From Phaeacidiphilus oryzae TH49 (GTDB lineage: Bacteria > Actinomycetota > Actinomycetes > Streptomycetales > Streptomycetaceae), in contig NZ_JQMQ01000005.1 in the NCBI RefSeq assembly GCF_000744815.1, positions 1,868,055 to 1,932,054 of the forward strand: a stretch of DNA of 64,000 nt. The letters are read 5' to 3'. The notes below the pieces were generated by a model. That model did no database searches, was not told where the DNA came from, and was given only the letters and a program-made list of their open reading frames with translations. Below, piece after piece: positions 17,974 to 27,221 of the stretch (positions are counted from its first letter, which is position 1; each line of letters opens with the position of its first letter). The position numbers and the translations under genes are program-made.

Positions 17974-18717
17974 TCAGGCCAGTCCGTTGACCAGTTCCGC
18001 GATCGGCTTGCGGCGGCCGGTGTAGAACGGGACCTCCTCGCGGACGTGGAGGCGGGCGCGGGAGGCGCGGAGGTGGCGCATCAGGTCCACGATCCGGTGC
18101 AGCTCGTCGGCCTCGAAGGCGAGGATCCACTCGTAGTCGCCGAGGGCGAAGGAGGCCACGGTGTTGGCCCGGACGTCCGGGTAGCCGCGGGCCATCTTGC
18201 CGTGCTCGGCGAGCATCTCGCGGCGGTCCTTGTCCTCCAGCAGGTACCAGTCGTACGAGCGGATGAACGGGTAGACGCAGATGTAGTCGCGAGCGTGCTC
18301 GTCGGCCAGGAAGGCCGGGATGTGCGACTTGTTGAACTCCGCCGGGCGGTGCAGCGCCATGTTGGACCACACCGGCTCCAGGGCGCGGCCGAACCTGGTG
18401 CGGCGGAAGAGGTTGTACGCCTCCTGCAGGTCGTCGCTGTCCTCCGCGTGCCACCAGATCATCAGGTCGGCGTCGGCGCGCAGGCCGGAGACGTCGTAGC
18501 TGCCGCGGATGGTCACGCCCTTGCCGGCCAGCTGGTCGAAGAGCTGCTCGACCTCGGCGATCTGGGCGGAGCGGTCCTCCGGCAGCGCCTCGCGGAGCCG
18601 GAACACCGACCACAGGGTGTAGCGGATGACCTCGTTGAGTTCGCGCGCCTTCTTCTTCCCGGGCGCCGTCTCGGGCGCCGCGGTCTCGGCCGCCGCGGTC
18701 TCGGGCGTCTCGCTCAT
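17974..18717 (-). CDS. hemQ: Coproheme decarboxylase (hydrogen peroxide-dependent heme synthase)
   Basis: A 247-residue actinobacterial ChdC/HemQ. Typical features are [17 protein letters not shown], the [20 protein letters not shown] motif, SYDWYLLED with the catalytic tyrosine, and the segment [20 protein letters not shown] with the proximal histidine. It oxidatively decarboxylates coproheme to heme b, the last step of the coproporphyrin-dependent route used by Gram-positive bacteria. The N-terminal 20 residues are an Ala/Glu/Thr linker. The ATG overlaps the hemY stop in ATGA, so the two are coupled. Confidence 0.95.
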   Translation of the reverse strand: MSETPETAAAETAAPETAPGKKKARELNEVIRYTLWSVFRLREALPEDRSAQIAEVEQLFDQLAGKGVTIRGSYDVSGLRADADLMIWWHAEDSDDLQEAYNLFRRTRFGRALEPVWSNMALHRPAEFNKSHIPAFLADEHARDYICVYPFIRSYDWYLLEDKDRREMLAEHGKMARGYPDVRANTVASFALGDYEWILAFEADELHRIVDLMRHLRASRARLHVREEVPFYTGRRKPIAELVNGLA

Positions 18718-20264
18718 CGTTCGGTTGTCCTTTCGGTACGTGGGTGTCGGCTCAGGCCGGAGAGTACGTCGTCGGCGGCGCGCCGGCCGCTGCCCACGCA
18801 GGCGGGGATGCCCACTCCGTCGTAGGCGGCACCGCAGAGCGCCAAGTCGGGCAGCTTGCGGGCGAGTTCGCGGATCCGGGCGACCCGGTCCAGATGCCCC
18901 GCCGGGTACTGCGGCAGGCCGCCGTACCAGCGGGTGACCGTCGAGGCGTAGGGGAGGGCGTGGATGCCGGCGGCCTCGCGGAGGTCGCCCAGGGCGGCGG
19001 CGACCAGCTCCTCGTCCGGCAGCTCCAGCGCCTCGGCCTCGCCGTGCCGGCCGAAGGAGGTGCGCAGGACGAAGGAGTCCGGGGCGGACTCGGCCAACCA
19101 GCCCCACTTGTTGCTGGAGAAGGTGGCGGCCTTGATCCGGCGGCCGTCCACCGGCGGCACCAGGAATCCGCTGCCGGGCGGAACGCCGTCGGCGCCACCC
19201 GCACCGAGCGCGGAGCGCTGGAAGACGAGGGTCACCAGGGCCATCGAGGCGTACTCGACCGCCCCCAACTCCCCCGCGGCGGCCGGCGCCTCGGCCGCGA
19301 GGAGGCGGGCCGCGGCGGCGGCCGGGACGGCCAGCACCACCGCGTCCGCGGCGAGCTCCTCGCCGCCCGTGGTGACCGCTCGCCAGCCGTCGGGGGTACG
19401 GCGCAGCTCCTTGACGCCGGTGCCGGTGCGCAGCTCGCCGCCGGCCTCCCGGCAGGCCGCGGCGACGGCGCCCGGCAGCCGGCCGAGGCCGCCTCGGACG
19501 CCCTGGAAGACGGGGGCGGGCGGGGTACCGGGGGCGGCGGCCGAGGACTGAGCGGCGCGCGCGAGGATGCCGCGCACCCCCTCCACCAGCGAGCGTTCGC
19601 GCTGGGCGACCGGCAGCAGCTGGGGGACGGCGGCGCGCATCGAGATCCGGTCCGCGTGGCCGGCGTAGACCCCGCCGAGCAGCGGGTCCACCAGGCGGTC
19701 CACCACCTCGCGGCCGACCCGGGCGGCCACGTACTCGCCGATCGCGACGTCCTCGCCGACCTCGGTGGCCGGGGCGGAGAGGTCCGCGCGGATCCGCCGC
19801 ATCCCCTCCGGGGAGATCACCCCGGTGGCGGCGAGGGCGTTCAGGTCGCCCGGAACGCCCATCACATGGCCGGTCGGCATCGGGCGGAGGGCGCCGCGGG
19901 TCCAGATCGCGGCCTTGGCGGTGGTCGGCGGTTCGAGCTCCGGGCCGAGCCCGGCCGAGCGGGCCAGCTCCACCGCCTCCGGGCGGCGGGCCAGCATGGA
20001 CTCGGCGCCGAGGTCGACGGCGATCCCGCCGACCTCTCCCGGCCGCAGTTTGCCGCCGAAGCGGTCCGCCTCGTCGAGGAGGGTGACGTGGGGGCGCACG
20101 ACCGGGCCGTCCGCGCCAGCTCCTGTGCCAACGCCCGCGCCCGCGCCCGCGCCGCCTCCGCCGAGGACGCCGAGCAGGCGGGCGGCCGCGGCGAGGCCGG
20201 CGATCCCCCCGCCGATCACCAGCACCCGGGGCGCCTCGGGCGGAGGAGTGGAACTGCTGCGCAT
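18714..20264 (-). CDS. hemY: Coproporphyrinogen III oxidase / protoporphyrinogen oxidase (HemY/HemG type)
   Basis: A 516-residue FAD enzyme. The dinucleotide motif [19 protein letters not shown] is followed by [18 protein letters not shown] and [16 protein letters not shown], the usual HemY signatures. The C-terminus ends with the FAD-closing motif [18 protein letters not shown]. An insertion of Gly/Ala repeats (about residues 38-55) interrupts the first Rossmann unit and looks like low-complexity expansion. With hemQ downstream, the substrate is most likely coproporphyrinogen III (CgoX activity) rather than protoporphyrinogen. Start ATG at 20264. Confidence 0.93.
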   Translation of the reverse strand: MRSSSTPPPEAPRVLVIGGGIAGLAAAARLLGVLGGGGAGAGAGVGTGAGADGPVVRPHVTLLDEADRFGGKLRPGEVGGIAVDLGAESMLARRPEAVELARSAGLGPELEPPTTAKAAIWTRGALRPMPTGHVMGVPGDLNALAATGVISPEGMRRIRADLSAPATEVGEDVAIGEYVAARVGREVVDRLVDPLLGGVYAGHADRISMRAAVPQLLPVAQRERSLVEGVRGILARAAQSSAAAPGTPPAPVFQGVRGGLGRLPGAVAAACREAGGELRTGTGVKELRRTPDGWRAVTTGGEELAADAVVLAVPAAAAARLLAAEAPAAAGELGAVEYASMALVTLVFQRSALGAGGADGVPPGSGFLVPPVDGRRIKAATFSSNKWGWLAESAPDSFVLRTSFGRHGEAEALELPDEELVAAALGDLREAAGIHALPYASTVTRWYGGLPQYPAGHLDRVARIRELARKLPDLALCGAAYDGVGIPACVGSGRRAADDVLSGLSRHPRTERTTER

Positions 20265-20339
20265 GCCTTCAACTCTCTCACCACCCCCGGACGGCCCGGC
20301 AGCCGGGAACCCTTTCCACCGGTTCCGCATCCAAGCGCC

Positions 20340-21686
20340 GTGAAGAGACAGCCATCGAGGGCGAATGCGACCCAGCGGGACCACGAGCCCGCCCCGTCCC
20401 GAAGACGCGGCCGGCCCGGGCCGACCGCGGCCGCGGGTGCCGTACTGCTGGCCGCGGCGCTCTGCGCGCTCACGGCCGGCTGCGGAGGCGGAGGCGGAGG
20501 CGGATCGAGCAGTTCCTCGGCAGAGCGGGCGGGCGGAGCGGCGGCGGCCCCGGCGAACGGCGGGGGCGGTGGGGGCGGTGGAACCGGCGGGAGCGGTGGG
20601 AGCGGTGGGAGCGGTGGCGGCACCGCGAATCAGGGCGGGGCCGCGAGCGGGTCGAGAGCCGGTGGCGTGAGCGGCGGCACGGCCCCGGCGTCCCCCTCCG
20701 CGACCGCGATGCCCGGTCCCGGAGCCGGCCGGCAGATCGTCTACACGGCCGAGACGCAGATCAGCACCCGGCAGCCGGACGCCGCCGTGGCCCGCGCGGA
20801 GCAGCTGACCGCGGCGGCCGGCGGCTACGTCGGCGACGAGACCAGCGGGAACGACGGCGGGATCGTCCAGCCGCAGCAGACCGCGCCGGCGGACGGCCAG
20901 CCGCAGCAGACCGCACCGCTGGCGGAGCCGACCGGGCCGGATCTCAGCCAGGCGGCGCAACTGGTGCTGCGTGTGCCGGCGGGCTCCTTCGACTCGGTCT
21001 ACCACCGGCTGGCCGCGCTGGGCACGGTGCTGGGCCAGGAGCGCTCCGCGCAGGACGTCACCGCGCAGGTCGCGGACGTGGACAGCAGGGTGGCCTCGGC
21101 CCGCGCCAGCGTCCAGCGGATCCGGGACCTGATGGCCAGGGCGCAGACCATCTCCGACCTGACCGCTCTGGAGTCGGTGCTGACCCAGCGCGAGTCGGAC
21201 CTGGAGTCGCTGGAGGCGCAGCAGAAGGGGCTGCGGGACCAGTCGGCGATGTCCACGCTGACGCTGGTGGTCTACCAGCCGGAGCCGGCCGCGCCGACCG
21301 AGCGGCACAAGGGCTCCTCCGGCGTCGGGGCCGCGCTGGCCGGCGGCTGGCACGCGTTCGTGGCGACCGTGCGCTGGATCGTCTCGGCAGTGGCGGCCGC
21401 GCTGCCGTTCCTCGGCGTGGCGGCGGTGGTCGCCGGGCTCTGGGTGTGGCGGGCCCGGCGCAGGCGGGCGGCAGCGCCCGAGCCGCCCGAGCCCCTTGAG
21501 GCCGCCGAGCCCTTCGAACCGGCGGAACCGGCGGAACCGGCGGAACCGATAGAGCCGGCGGAAGCGGCGGCACCGGCGCAAGCGGCGGCACCGGCGCAAG
21601 GGGCGGAAGCGGCGGAAGCAGCGGGGCCCGGGGCGGAGCCGGAGAACCCGGCGCCCGACGGCCCGCCGGCCGGCGAGGCGCGGTGA
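20340..21686 (+). CDS. DUF4349 domain-containing lipoprotein
   Basis: A protein of about 448 residues. The N-terminus has basic residues and a hydrophobic stretch ending in LTAGC (about residue 45), a lipoprotein signal. A long Gly/Ser/Ala-rich spacer follows. The DUF4349 domain runs from about QIVYTAETQISTR to MSTLTLVVYQ, with a coiled-coil SRVASARASVQRIRDLMARA and TALESVLTQRESDLESLEAQ. A membrane helix (VAAALPFLGVAAVVAGLWVW) and a Pro/Glu/Ala repeat tail close the protein. The GTG start at 20340 has no clear ribosome site. Function is unknown; the fold suggests envelope stress sensing or anti-sigma-like use. It lies divergent from hemY. Confidence 0.8.
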   Translation: MKRQPSRANATQRDHEPAPSRRRGRPGPTAAAGAVLLAAALCALTAGCGGGGGGGSSSSSAERAGGAAAAPANGGGGGGGGTGGSGGSGGSGGGTANQGGAASGSRAGGVSGGTAPASPSATAMPGPGAGRQIVYTAETQISTRQPDAAVARAEQLTAAAGGYVGDETSGNDGGIVQPQQTAPADGQPQQTAPLAEPTGPDLSQAAQLVLRVPAGSFDSVYHRLAALGTVLGQERSAQDVTAQVADVDSRVASARASVQRIRDLMARAQTISDLTALESVLTQRESDLESLEAQQKGLRDQSAMSTLTLVVYQPEPAAPTERHKGSSGVGAALAGGWHAFVATVRWIVSAVAAALPFLGVAAVVAGLWVWRARRRRAAAPEPPEPLEAAEPFEPAEPAEPAEPIEPAEAAAPAQAAAPAQGAEAAEAAGPGAEPENPAPDGPPAGEAR

Positions 21687-21696
21687 CCCGGCCCGC

Positions 21697-21731
21697 GCCC
21701 CTGCCGGCCCTCCCCAGCGGGCGGCAGGGGC
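21697..21731. terminator. Bidirectional terminator hairpin between DUF4349 gene and hemE
   Basis: GCCCCTGCCG (21697-21706) pairs perfectly with CGGCAGGGGC (21722-21731), a 10-bp stem with a 15-nt loop. It sits between two converging genes and has no U-tract, as is common in streptomycetes. Confidence 0.65.
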
Positions 21732-21761
21732 CGGCAGCGGCGGCGGCCGGGCGGCAGCCGC

Positions 21762-22865
21762 CTAGCGCTGCGTCGTCTCGTGGACGAACTCGACGAGGTG
21801 GGTCAGGGCGTCCGGGTCCGTGGTGGGCAGGACGCCGTGGCCGAGGTTGAAGATGTGGCCGGCGCCCGCGGACTGCGCGGAGTGGAGCACCTCGCGCGCC
21901 TTGGTGCGGACCACCTCGCGCGGGGCGAAGAGCACCGCCGGGTCCAGGTTGCCCTGGAGCGCCTTGCCGGGGCCGACCCGGACCGCCGCCTCGGTCAGCG
22001 GCACCCGCCAGTCGACGCCGACCACGTCCGCGCCGGCCCGGCCCATCAGCCCGAGCAGCTCGCCGGCGCCCACGCCGAAGTGGATCCGCGGCACCCGGTA
22101 ACCGGCGACCGCCTCGAAGACCTTGGCGCTGGCCGGCATGACGCTGCGCCGGTAGTCCTCCGGGGCCAGCGCGCCCACCCAGGAGTCGAAGAGCTGGACC
22201 GCGCTCGCGCCCGCCTCGATCTGCACCTTGAGGAAGGCGGCGGTGATCCCGGCCAGCCGGTCGAGCAGCTCGTTCCAGAGCTTCGGCTCGCCGTACATCA
22301 ACGCCTTGGTCCGCTCGTGGTTCTTCGAGGGGCCGCCCTCGACCAGGTAGCTGGCCAGGGTGAAGGGCGCGCCGGCGAAGCCGATCAGCGGGGTGGCGCC
22401 GAGCTCGGCCACCAGCAGGCCGATCGCCTCGGCGACGTAGCGGACGTCGTCCGGCTCCAGCGGACGCAGCCGCTCCAGGTCCTTGGCGCTGCGCACCGGG
22501 TCGGCGATCACCGGGCCGACGCCCGGCTTGATCTCCAGGTCGATGCCGATCGCCTTCAGCGGGACGACGATGTCGCTGAAGTAGACGGCGGCGTCCACCT
22601 TGTGCCGGCGGACCGGCTGCAGGGTGATCTCCTTGACCAGCTCAGGACGCATGCAGGACTCGAGCATCGGGATGCCCTCGCGCGCCTTGTGGTATTCCGG
22701 CAGCGAGCGCCCGGCCTGGCGCATGAACCAGACCGGCGTGTGCGGCACCGGCTCGCCGCGGCAGGCGCGCAGGAAGGCGCTGTCCTGGAGGGCGGAGGCC
22801 GGGGCGGCAGGGTCGTTCGGCGTGGCGGATGCTGCGGTGAGCCCAGAGGCGGTCGAATCGGTCAC
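21762..22865 (-). CDS. hemE: Uroporphyrinogen III decarboxylase
   Basis: A 367-residue HemE. The signature [16 protein letters not shown] (about residues 44-59) contains the substrate-binding arginines, [13 protein letters not shown] the catalytic Asp region, and [16 protein letters not shown] another typical segment. The C-terminus has [14 protein letters not shown]. It makes coproporphyrinogen III, the substrate of the hemY product. The first 28 residues are an Ala/Thr-rich extension. GTG start; GAGG lies 9 nt upstream. The DUF3000 gene is divergent. Confidence 0.96.
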   Translation of the reverse strand: MTDSTASGLTAASATPNDPAAPASALQDSAFLRACRGEPVPHTPVWFMRQAGRSLPEYHKAREGIPMLESCMRPELVKEITLQPVRRHKVDAAVYFSDIVVPLKAIGIDLEIKPGVGPVIADPVRSAKDLERLRPLEPDDVRYVAEAIGLLVAELGATPLIGFAGAPFTLASYLVEGGPSKNHERTKALMYGEPKLWNELLDRLAGITAAFLKVQIEAGASAVQLFDSWVGALAPEDYRRSVMPASAKVFEAVAGYRVPRIHFGVGAGELLGLMGRAGADVVGVDWRVPLTEAAVRVGPGKALQGNLDPAVLFAPREVVRTKAREVLHSAQSAGAGHIFNLGHGVLPTTDPDALTHLVEFVHETTQR

Positions 22866-22938
22866 GGGGAAATCCTCGCACGCGCGACCCGGCGCGCCGC
22901 ACGGGAGCCGGATCCCCCGTTGGGACGTGCCGTCGTCT

Positions 22939-22944
22939 TAGTCT
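22939..22944 (+). promoter_or_regulatory. -10 box for a probable leaderless transcript
   Basis: TAGTCT lies 6 nt before the ATG of the DUF3000 gene. No ribosome site is seen. Confidence 0.5.
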
Positions 22945-22950
22945 TCCGGC

Positions 22951-23661
22951 ATGGCAGCGGTCAGCGGACATCCGGCGGATTCGGGCGGCCCGGAGGACGC
23001 GCGGCGCGCGGGGGATTCTGAGGGCGCCGGCGATCCCGACGGCGGCCACCCCTCCGCCTTCCGGCGTGCCGTGACCGCGCTGCGCTCCGCCCGGCCCCGG
23101 CCGGAGGTGCGCCTGGAGGAGGCGCCCGCACCGCGCCGACTCGCCCCGCACGCCTTCGCGTTGACCGCGGCGGTGGAGTCGGAGGGCGAGGAGCTGGCGG
23201 ACGGCCGCTTCGTCCTGCTCCACGAACCGGACGGGCACAAGGCCTGGAACGGCGCCTTCCGCGTGGTCACCCTGGCCCGGGCCGAGCTGGAACCGGAGAT
23301 GGCCGGTGATCCGCTGCTGCCGGACGTCGCCTGGAGCTGGCTGGTCGACGCGCTGGCGCAGCGCGGCGCCGAGCAGCATGAGGCCGGCGGCTCGGTGACC
23401 CGTGCCGCCACCCACCACTTCGGGACGCTGAGCGAGCGGCCGACCGCCACCGAGATCGAACTCCGGGCGTCCTGGACACCGTTGGACGAGCGGCTGGACC
23501 GGCATCTGGCGGCCTGGTGCGAGCTGCTGTGCTCCTGCGCGGGCCTGCCTCCGGTACCGGCCGGGCCGCCGGTGCCGCCGCACCGGGCGGCGGACGGGCC
23601 GGTCGGCCGGCCGCCGGCGGGCGTGGTGCGGATGCCCACGCGGCGGCGGCCGCGGCACTGA
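22951..23661 (+). CDS. DUF3000 domain-containing protein
   Basis: A 236-residue cytoplasmic protein with no signal peptide or membrane helix. After a 30-residue charged N-terminus, the conserved core starts FRRAVTALRSARPRPEVRLE and includes AFALTAAVESEGEELADGRFVLL, WSWLVDALAQRGAEQ and the region SERPTATEIELRASWTP. The family is restricted to actinobacteria and lies next to hemE and whiI in streptomycetes. Its function is unknown. The C-terminal 40 residues are Pro/Arg-rich and probably disordered. A -10 box 6 nt upstream suggests a leaderless mRNA. Confidence 0.85.
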   Translation: MAAVSGHPADSGGPEDARRAGDSEGAGDPDGGHPSAFRRAVTALRSARPRPEVRLEEAPAPRRLAPHAFALTAAVESEGEELADGRFVLLHEPDGHKAWNGAFRVVTLARAELEPEMAGDPLLPDVAWSWLVDALAQRGAEQHEAGGSVTRAATHHFGTLSERPTATEIELRASWTPLDERLDRHLAAWCELLCSCAGLPPVPAGPPVPPHRAADGPVGRPPAGVVRMPTRRRPRH

Positions 23662-23929
23662 GCCCACGCCCTTCCGACTTCCGTCCGGCCACCTGATCGA
23701 ACGCCGGGTGCGGCGTCGCGACGACTCGGCAGCGCAGGGCCCTGCCGAGCGGTGATCACGGAGCGTCAGCGGCACCGGGAATCGCACACACTGACGGTGA
23801 ATCACCCGATTAAGGATTTCGACACGCGCCCCGACTGGTTTTGACAGCTTATGGGTGATTTATGCTCATGGTGGAAGGTCGAGATGTCGCAAATGTCCGC
23901 TCGCGGCACAGGGCATCGTGATCTTTCGC

Positions 23930-23957
23930 TAAAGCCGGGCACAGAAGGTGCCGAAGC
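23930..23957 (+). promoter_or_regulatory. Sigma-WhiG-like promoter upstream of whiI
   Basis: TAAAG (23930-23934) and GCCGAAGC (23950-23957) are separated by 15 nt. The flagellar/WhiG-class consensus is TAAA with about 15 nt to GCCGATAA. The -35-like half is exact, and the -10-like half matches 5 of the first 5 bases. whiI is known to be a direct WhiG target in Streptomyces, so the match is in the expected place. The predicted start would be near 23966, leaving a leader of about 90 nt. The 393-bp region around it has no other gene. Confidence 0.6.
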
Positions 23958-24054
23958 TCTCTGTGACCCTTTCCATCGGCGGCCCCCCGACTTCCCGGCC
24001 GGTACTTCCGGGACCGGCGGTCCGGTCCGTCAGCCATCCCTTACAGGAGGCCTG

Positions 24055-24729
24055 GTGTCGGTTCTTCTCGAGCACCCCGCAAACCTGGTCGCCTACCGCC
24101 CCACCAAGCCCACAGCCATGGTCGTCGTGGCGGACCCCCGGGTCCGCGGCACGGTCACCCGGCATCTGTGGGCTCTGGGCGTGCGCGACGTGATCGAGGC
24201 GTCCTCCGTTGCCGAGGCCCGGCCGAGGGTCGGTACCCCGCGCGACATCTGTGTCGCCGACGTCCATCTTCCAGACGGATCCGGGCTGACCGTGCTCGCC
24301 GAGACCAGGGCCGCGGGCTGGCCCAACGGTCTGGCGATCTCGGCCGCCGACGACATCGGCGCGGTCCGCAGCGCGCTGGCCGGCGGGGTGAAGGGCTACG
24401 TCGTCACCGGCACCCGCGCCAACACCCAGCCGGGGCAGCGTCCCGGGCTGCACGCGCTGGGCCACCCGCTGGCCGGACGGGTCCGCCGCCCGGGTCCGCC
24501 CGGACAGCCGGGGCAGAACGGCGCCCCGCAGTACCGTGAGCTCTCCGGCCGCGAGGTCGAGGTGCTGCGGCTGGTGGCGGAGGGGCAGTCCAACAAGGCG
24601 ATCGGGGTGTCCATGGGGCTCTCCGCGCTCACCGTGAAGAGCCACCTGGCCCGGATCGCCCGCAAGCTGGGCACCGGGGACCGGGCCGGAATGGTCGCGG
24701 TGGCCCTGCGGACCGGCATCATCCACTGA
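24055..24729 (+). CDS. whiI: Atypical orphan response regulator WhiI (sporulation)
   Basis: A 224-residue regulator with an N-terminal receiver-like domain (about 20-120) and a C-terminal LuxR/NarL helix-turn-helix, ELSGREVEVLRLVAEGQSNK and LSALTVKSHLARIARKLGTG. The receiver is degenerate: only one acidic residue (VVVADPRVR) occupies the acidic pocket where classical receivers have two, while the phospho-Asp-type motif VADVHLPDGSG is present. WhiI in Streptomyces is needed for late sporulation septation and is WhiG-dependent. GTG at 24055 has AGGAGG 4 nt upstream. A Pro/Gly/Gln linker of about 30 residues joins the domains. No cognate kinase gene is nearby. Confidence 0.9.
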   Translation: MSVLLEHPANLVAYRPTKPTAMVVVADPRVRGTVTRHLWALGVRDVIEASSVAEARPRVGTPRDICVADVHLPDGSGLTVLAETRAAGWPNGLAISAADDIGAVRSALAGGVKGYVVTGTRANTQPGQRPGLHALGHPLAGRVRRPGPPGQPGQNGAPQYRELSGREVEVLRLVAEGQSNKAIGVSMGLSALTVKSHLARIARKLGTGDRAGMVAVALRTGIIH

Positions 24730-24875
24730 CCCTCCACCCGCGAACGCGATAGGGAGGAACGTTTTTCCGAAGGCTTAAGCCGAGGCCCCCGCGTGCCCGC
24801 CCCGCCCCTTCCCCTCCCCGAGTGGGGCCGGGGGCGGGGCAGACGCGCACTCGGAGGCGCTCGTACGCACAGGCG

Positions 24876-24881
24876 TAGTCT
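24876..24881 (+). promoter_or_regulatory. -10 box for a probable leaderless transcript
   Basis: TAGTCT lies 6 nt before the GTG of rnd; no ribosome site is visible. Confidence 0.5.
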
Positions 24882-24887
24882 TGGGGC

Positions 24888-26201
24888 GTGACCGACGCCC
24901 GAGAGACCGCCCCCGCCGAGGACCGCCGGAAGAGCCCCCAGAGCCAGGACGCCGAGGACCTCTCAGTCACCAGGGGCACCGAGCCGGTACCACTCCTCGA
25001 ACCGCGGGAGGGGATCCCGCCGGTGATCGCGGACGCCGAGGCCCTCGATCGGGTCGTCCAGGCCTTCCGCGCCGGCAGCGGTCCGGTCGCCATCGACGCC
25101 GAGCGCGCCTCCGGCTACCGGTACGGGCAGCGCGCGTACCTGATCCAGCTGCGCCGGGCCGGTGCGGGCAGCACGCTGATCGATCCGGTCGGCTGCCCCG
25201 ACCTCACCTCGCTGGGCGAGGCGATCGCCGACGCCGAATGGGTTCTGCACGCCGCCACCCAGGACCTGCCCTGCCTCGCCGAGCTCGGGATGCGGCCGAG
25301 CCGGCTCTTCGACACCGAGCTGGCCGGGCGGATCGCCGGGTTCCCCCGGGTCGGCCTGGGCGCGATGGTGGAGAACGTCCTCGGGCTGACCCTGGAGAAG
25401 GGGCACTCGGCGGTCGACTGGTCCACCCGCCCGCTGCCCGAGCCGTGGCTGCGGTACGCGGCGCTGGACGTCGAGGTGCTGGTGGAGCTGCGCGACCGGC
25501 TGGAGCGGGTGCTCGAGGAGCAGGGGAAGCTGGAGTGGGCCCTGGAGGAGTTCGCCGCGATCGCGGCCGCCCCCACCCCCGCCCCGCGGACCGACCCCTG
25601 GCGCCGGACCTCCGGTATGCACAAGGTGCGCCGGCGGCGGCAGTTGGCGACGGTACGGGAGCTGTGGCTGACCCGGGACCGGATCGCCCAGCACCGCGAC
25701 GTCTCCCCCGGCCGGGTCCTGCCGGACGCGGCGATCGTGGCCGCGGCGCTGGCCATGCCGGCCGACGTGCAGGCGCTGCAGGCCGTCCCCGGCTTCGCGC
25801 CGCGCGGGCAGCGGCGGACGCTGGAGCAGTGGCAGGCGGCCGTCGACCGGGCCCGGGCGCTGCCCGAGGCGGAGCTGCCGCCGATCTCGGCCGCCCACGA
25901 CGGCCCGCCGCCGCCCCGGGCGTGGGCGGACAAGGACCCGGTCGCGGCCGGACGGCTGACCGCCGCGCGGGCGGCGGTGGCGGAGCTGTCGGAGCGGCTG
26001 AACGTCCCGGCCGAGAACCTGATGACCCCGGAGCTGGTGCGCCGGGTGGCGTGGGCGCCGCCGACGCCGGCCGGCGAGGCCGAGATCGGCGCCGCGCTGA
26101 GTGCGCTGGGGGCGCGGGACTGGCAGGTGGGGCTGGTCGCCCCGGTGCTGGCGAAGGCGTTCGCCGAGGCGCCGGCGTCTCGCGATACGAGCGGCAGCTA
26201 A
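24888..26201 (+). CDS. rnd: Ribonuclease D (DEDDy 3'-5' exonuclease with HRDC domain)
   Basis: A 437-residue protein. The DEDDy motifs are visible: AIDAERASGYRYGQRAYLIQ (Asp and Glu of motif I), HAATQDLPCL (motif II Asp) and RYAALDVEVLVEL (Tyr and Asp of motif III). An HRDC region starts near RRTSGMHKVRRRRQLATV, followed by a second helical repeat at the C-terminus. The first 45 residues are charged and probably disordered. It matures structured RNAs such as tRNAs. It follows whiI in the same order as in other streptomycetes. A -10 box 6 nt before the GTG suggests leaderless translation. Confidence 0.93.
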   Translation: MTDARETAPAEDRRKSPQSQDAEDLSVTRGTEPVPLLEPREGIPPVIADAEALDRVVQAFRAGSGPVAIDAERASGYRYGQRAYLIQLRRAGAGSTLIDPVGCPDLTSLGEAIADAEWVLHAATQDLPCLAELGMRPSRLFDTELAGRIAGFPRVGLGAMVENVLGLTLEKGHSAVDWSTRPLPEPWLRYAALDVEVLVELRDRLERVLEEQGKLEWALEEFAAIAAAPTPAPRTDPWRRTSGMHKVRRRRQLATVRELWLTRDRIAQHRDVSPGRVLPDAAIVAAALAMPADVQALQAVPGFAPRGQRRTLEQWQAAVDRARALPEAELPPISAAHDGPPPPRAWADKDPVAAGRLTAARAAVAELSERLNVPAENLMTPELVRRVAWAPPTPAGEAEIGAALSALGARDWQVGLVAPVLAKAFAEAPASRDTSGS

Positions 26202-26205
26202 CTCG

Positions 26206-26278
26206 CCATCGGCGGGTGCGGCAACGTAGGTGGTCGGGCGCGCAGTTCCCCGCGCCCCTGATTTCGCGCCTTCGGCGC
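26206..26278. repeat. GC-rich hairpin repeat, 3' half copy (copy F)
   Basis: This copy has the right end CGCAGTTCCCCGCGCCCCTG (26241-26260) and the sequence before it, but no left half. The flanking hairpin GCGCC-TTC-GGCGC (26266-26278) is intact. It sits between rnd and the ABC ATPase gene. It belongs to the family seen at 30.7, 45.6 and 52.9 kb. Confidence 0.75.
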
Positions 26279-26346
26279 TGCAATCCCGGGGCGCCCCGGA
26301 TTCGCGGCCCGCAGGGCCGGAAGAACACCCCCCAGGAGGGAAGACC

Positions 26347-27177
26347 TTGCCCAGCAACGAAACCGTCCTGCGCCTGGAAGGCGTCAGCCTCTGGCGCAGC
26401 ACGGCCGCAGGCCCCAAGCAACTGCTGCGGGACATCGACTGGGTGGTCACCCGCGGCCAGCGCTACGCGCTGCTCGGGCACAACGGGGCCGGCAAGTCGA
26501 CGATCCTCTCCCTCGCGGGCGCCGTGCAGTTCCCCAGCTCCGGGACGGTGGAGATCCTCGGCAACCGCCTCGGCCGGGTCGACATGCGGGAGCTGCGCGC
26601 CGACGTCGGCAACGTCTCGGCGGCCAACCGGATCCCGCCCAGGCTCTCGGTCCGGGACTACGTCTTCACCGGCATCACCGGCACCGTCCAGCCGCTGCCC
26701 CGCAGGTACGGCCAGGCCGAGAAGAAGCGGGCGCTGGAGTCCATGGAGCTGATGGGCCTCGGCGCGATGGCCGACCGGGAGATCCTCTCCTGCTCCCAGG
26801 GCGAGCAGTCCCGGGCCCGGATCGCCCGGGCGCTGGTGCCCCAGCCGCGGCTGCTGCTGCTTGACGAGCCGGCCGCCGCGCTCGACCTGCCCTCCCGGGA
26901 GCAGCTGATCGACTCGCTGGACGTGCTGGCGGCCGAGTTCCCGGCTCTGACGATGATCCTGGTGACCCACCACCTCGAAGAGCTGCCGGCCTCCTTCGGC
27001 CACGCGCTGCTGCTGCGGCAGGGCGCGACCGTCGCACAGGGCGACGTCCATTCGACGCTGACCTCGGAGAACCTCTCGGAGTGCTTCGGGCTGCCGCTGG
27101 CCGTGAACCACGACGACGGGCGCTGGCACGCCCGGCTGCTGCGCCGCCGGCCGGCCGACGCGAGCTGGGGCGTCTGA
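26347..27177 (+). CDS. ABC transporter ATP-binding protein (iron/molybdate ModF-like)
   Basis: A 276-residue single ATPase domain. Walker A is GHNGAGKST, the signature motif SCSQGEQSRARIARAL, Walker B LLLLDEPAAALD, and the switch His is in VTHHLEE. The signature is CSQGEQ rather than LSGGQ, a known variant. The TTG start at 26347 is supported by GGAGGG 6 nt upstream; no ATG lies near it. No permease or binding protein gene is adjacent, so the transporter partner is unknown and it may instead be a soluble ABC-F-like or stand-alone protein. The resemblance to ModF/PhnC-type ATPases is from general features only. Confidence 0.82.
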   Translation: MPSNETVLRLEGVSLWRSTAAGPKQLLRDIDWVVTRGQRYALLGHNGAGKSTILSLAGAVQFPSSGTVEILGNRLGRVDMRELRADVGNVSAANRIPPRLSVRDYVFTGITGTVQPLPRRYGQAEKKRALESMELMGLGAMADREILSCSQGEQSRARIARALVPQPRLLLLDEPAAALDLPSREQLIDSLDVLAAEFPALTMILVTHHLEELPASFGHALLLRQGATVAQGDVHSTLTSENLSECFGLPLAVNHDDGRWHARLLRRRPADASWGV

Positions 27178-27221
27178 CCAGGACTCTGTGTGACAGCTCA
27201 CAACGTGGTGGCAGACAGCAA

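Noticed and set aside
18744-21686. A 980-codon plus-strand frame over hemY and the DUF4349 gene
   Set aside because: Only its 3' part (from 20340) is real. The 5' part is antisense to hemY.
23841-23866. TTGACA with TATGCT upstream of whiI
   Set aside because: The gap is only 14 nt, too short for a sigma-70-type promoter. The WhiG-like match nearby fits better.
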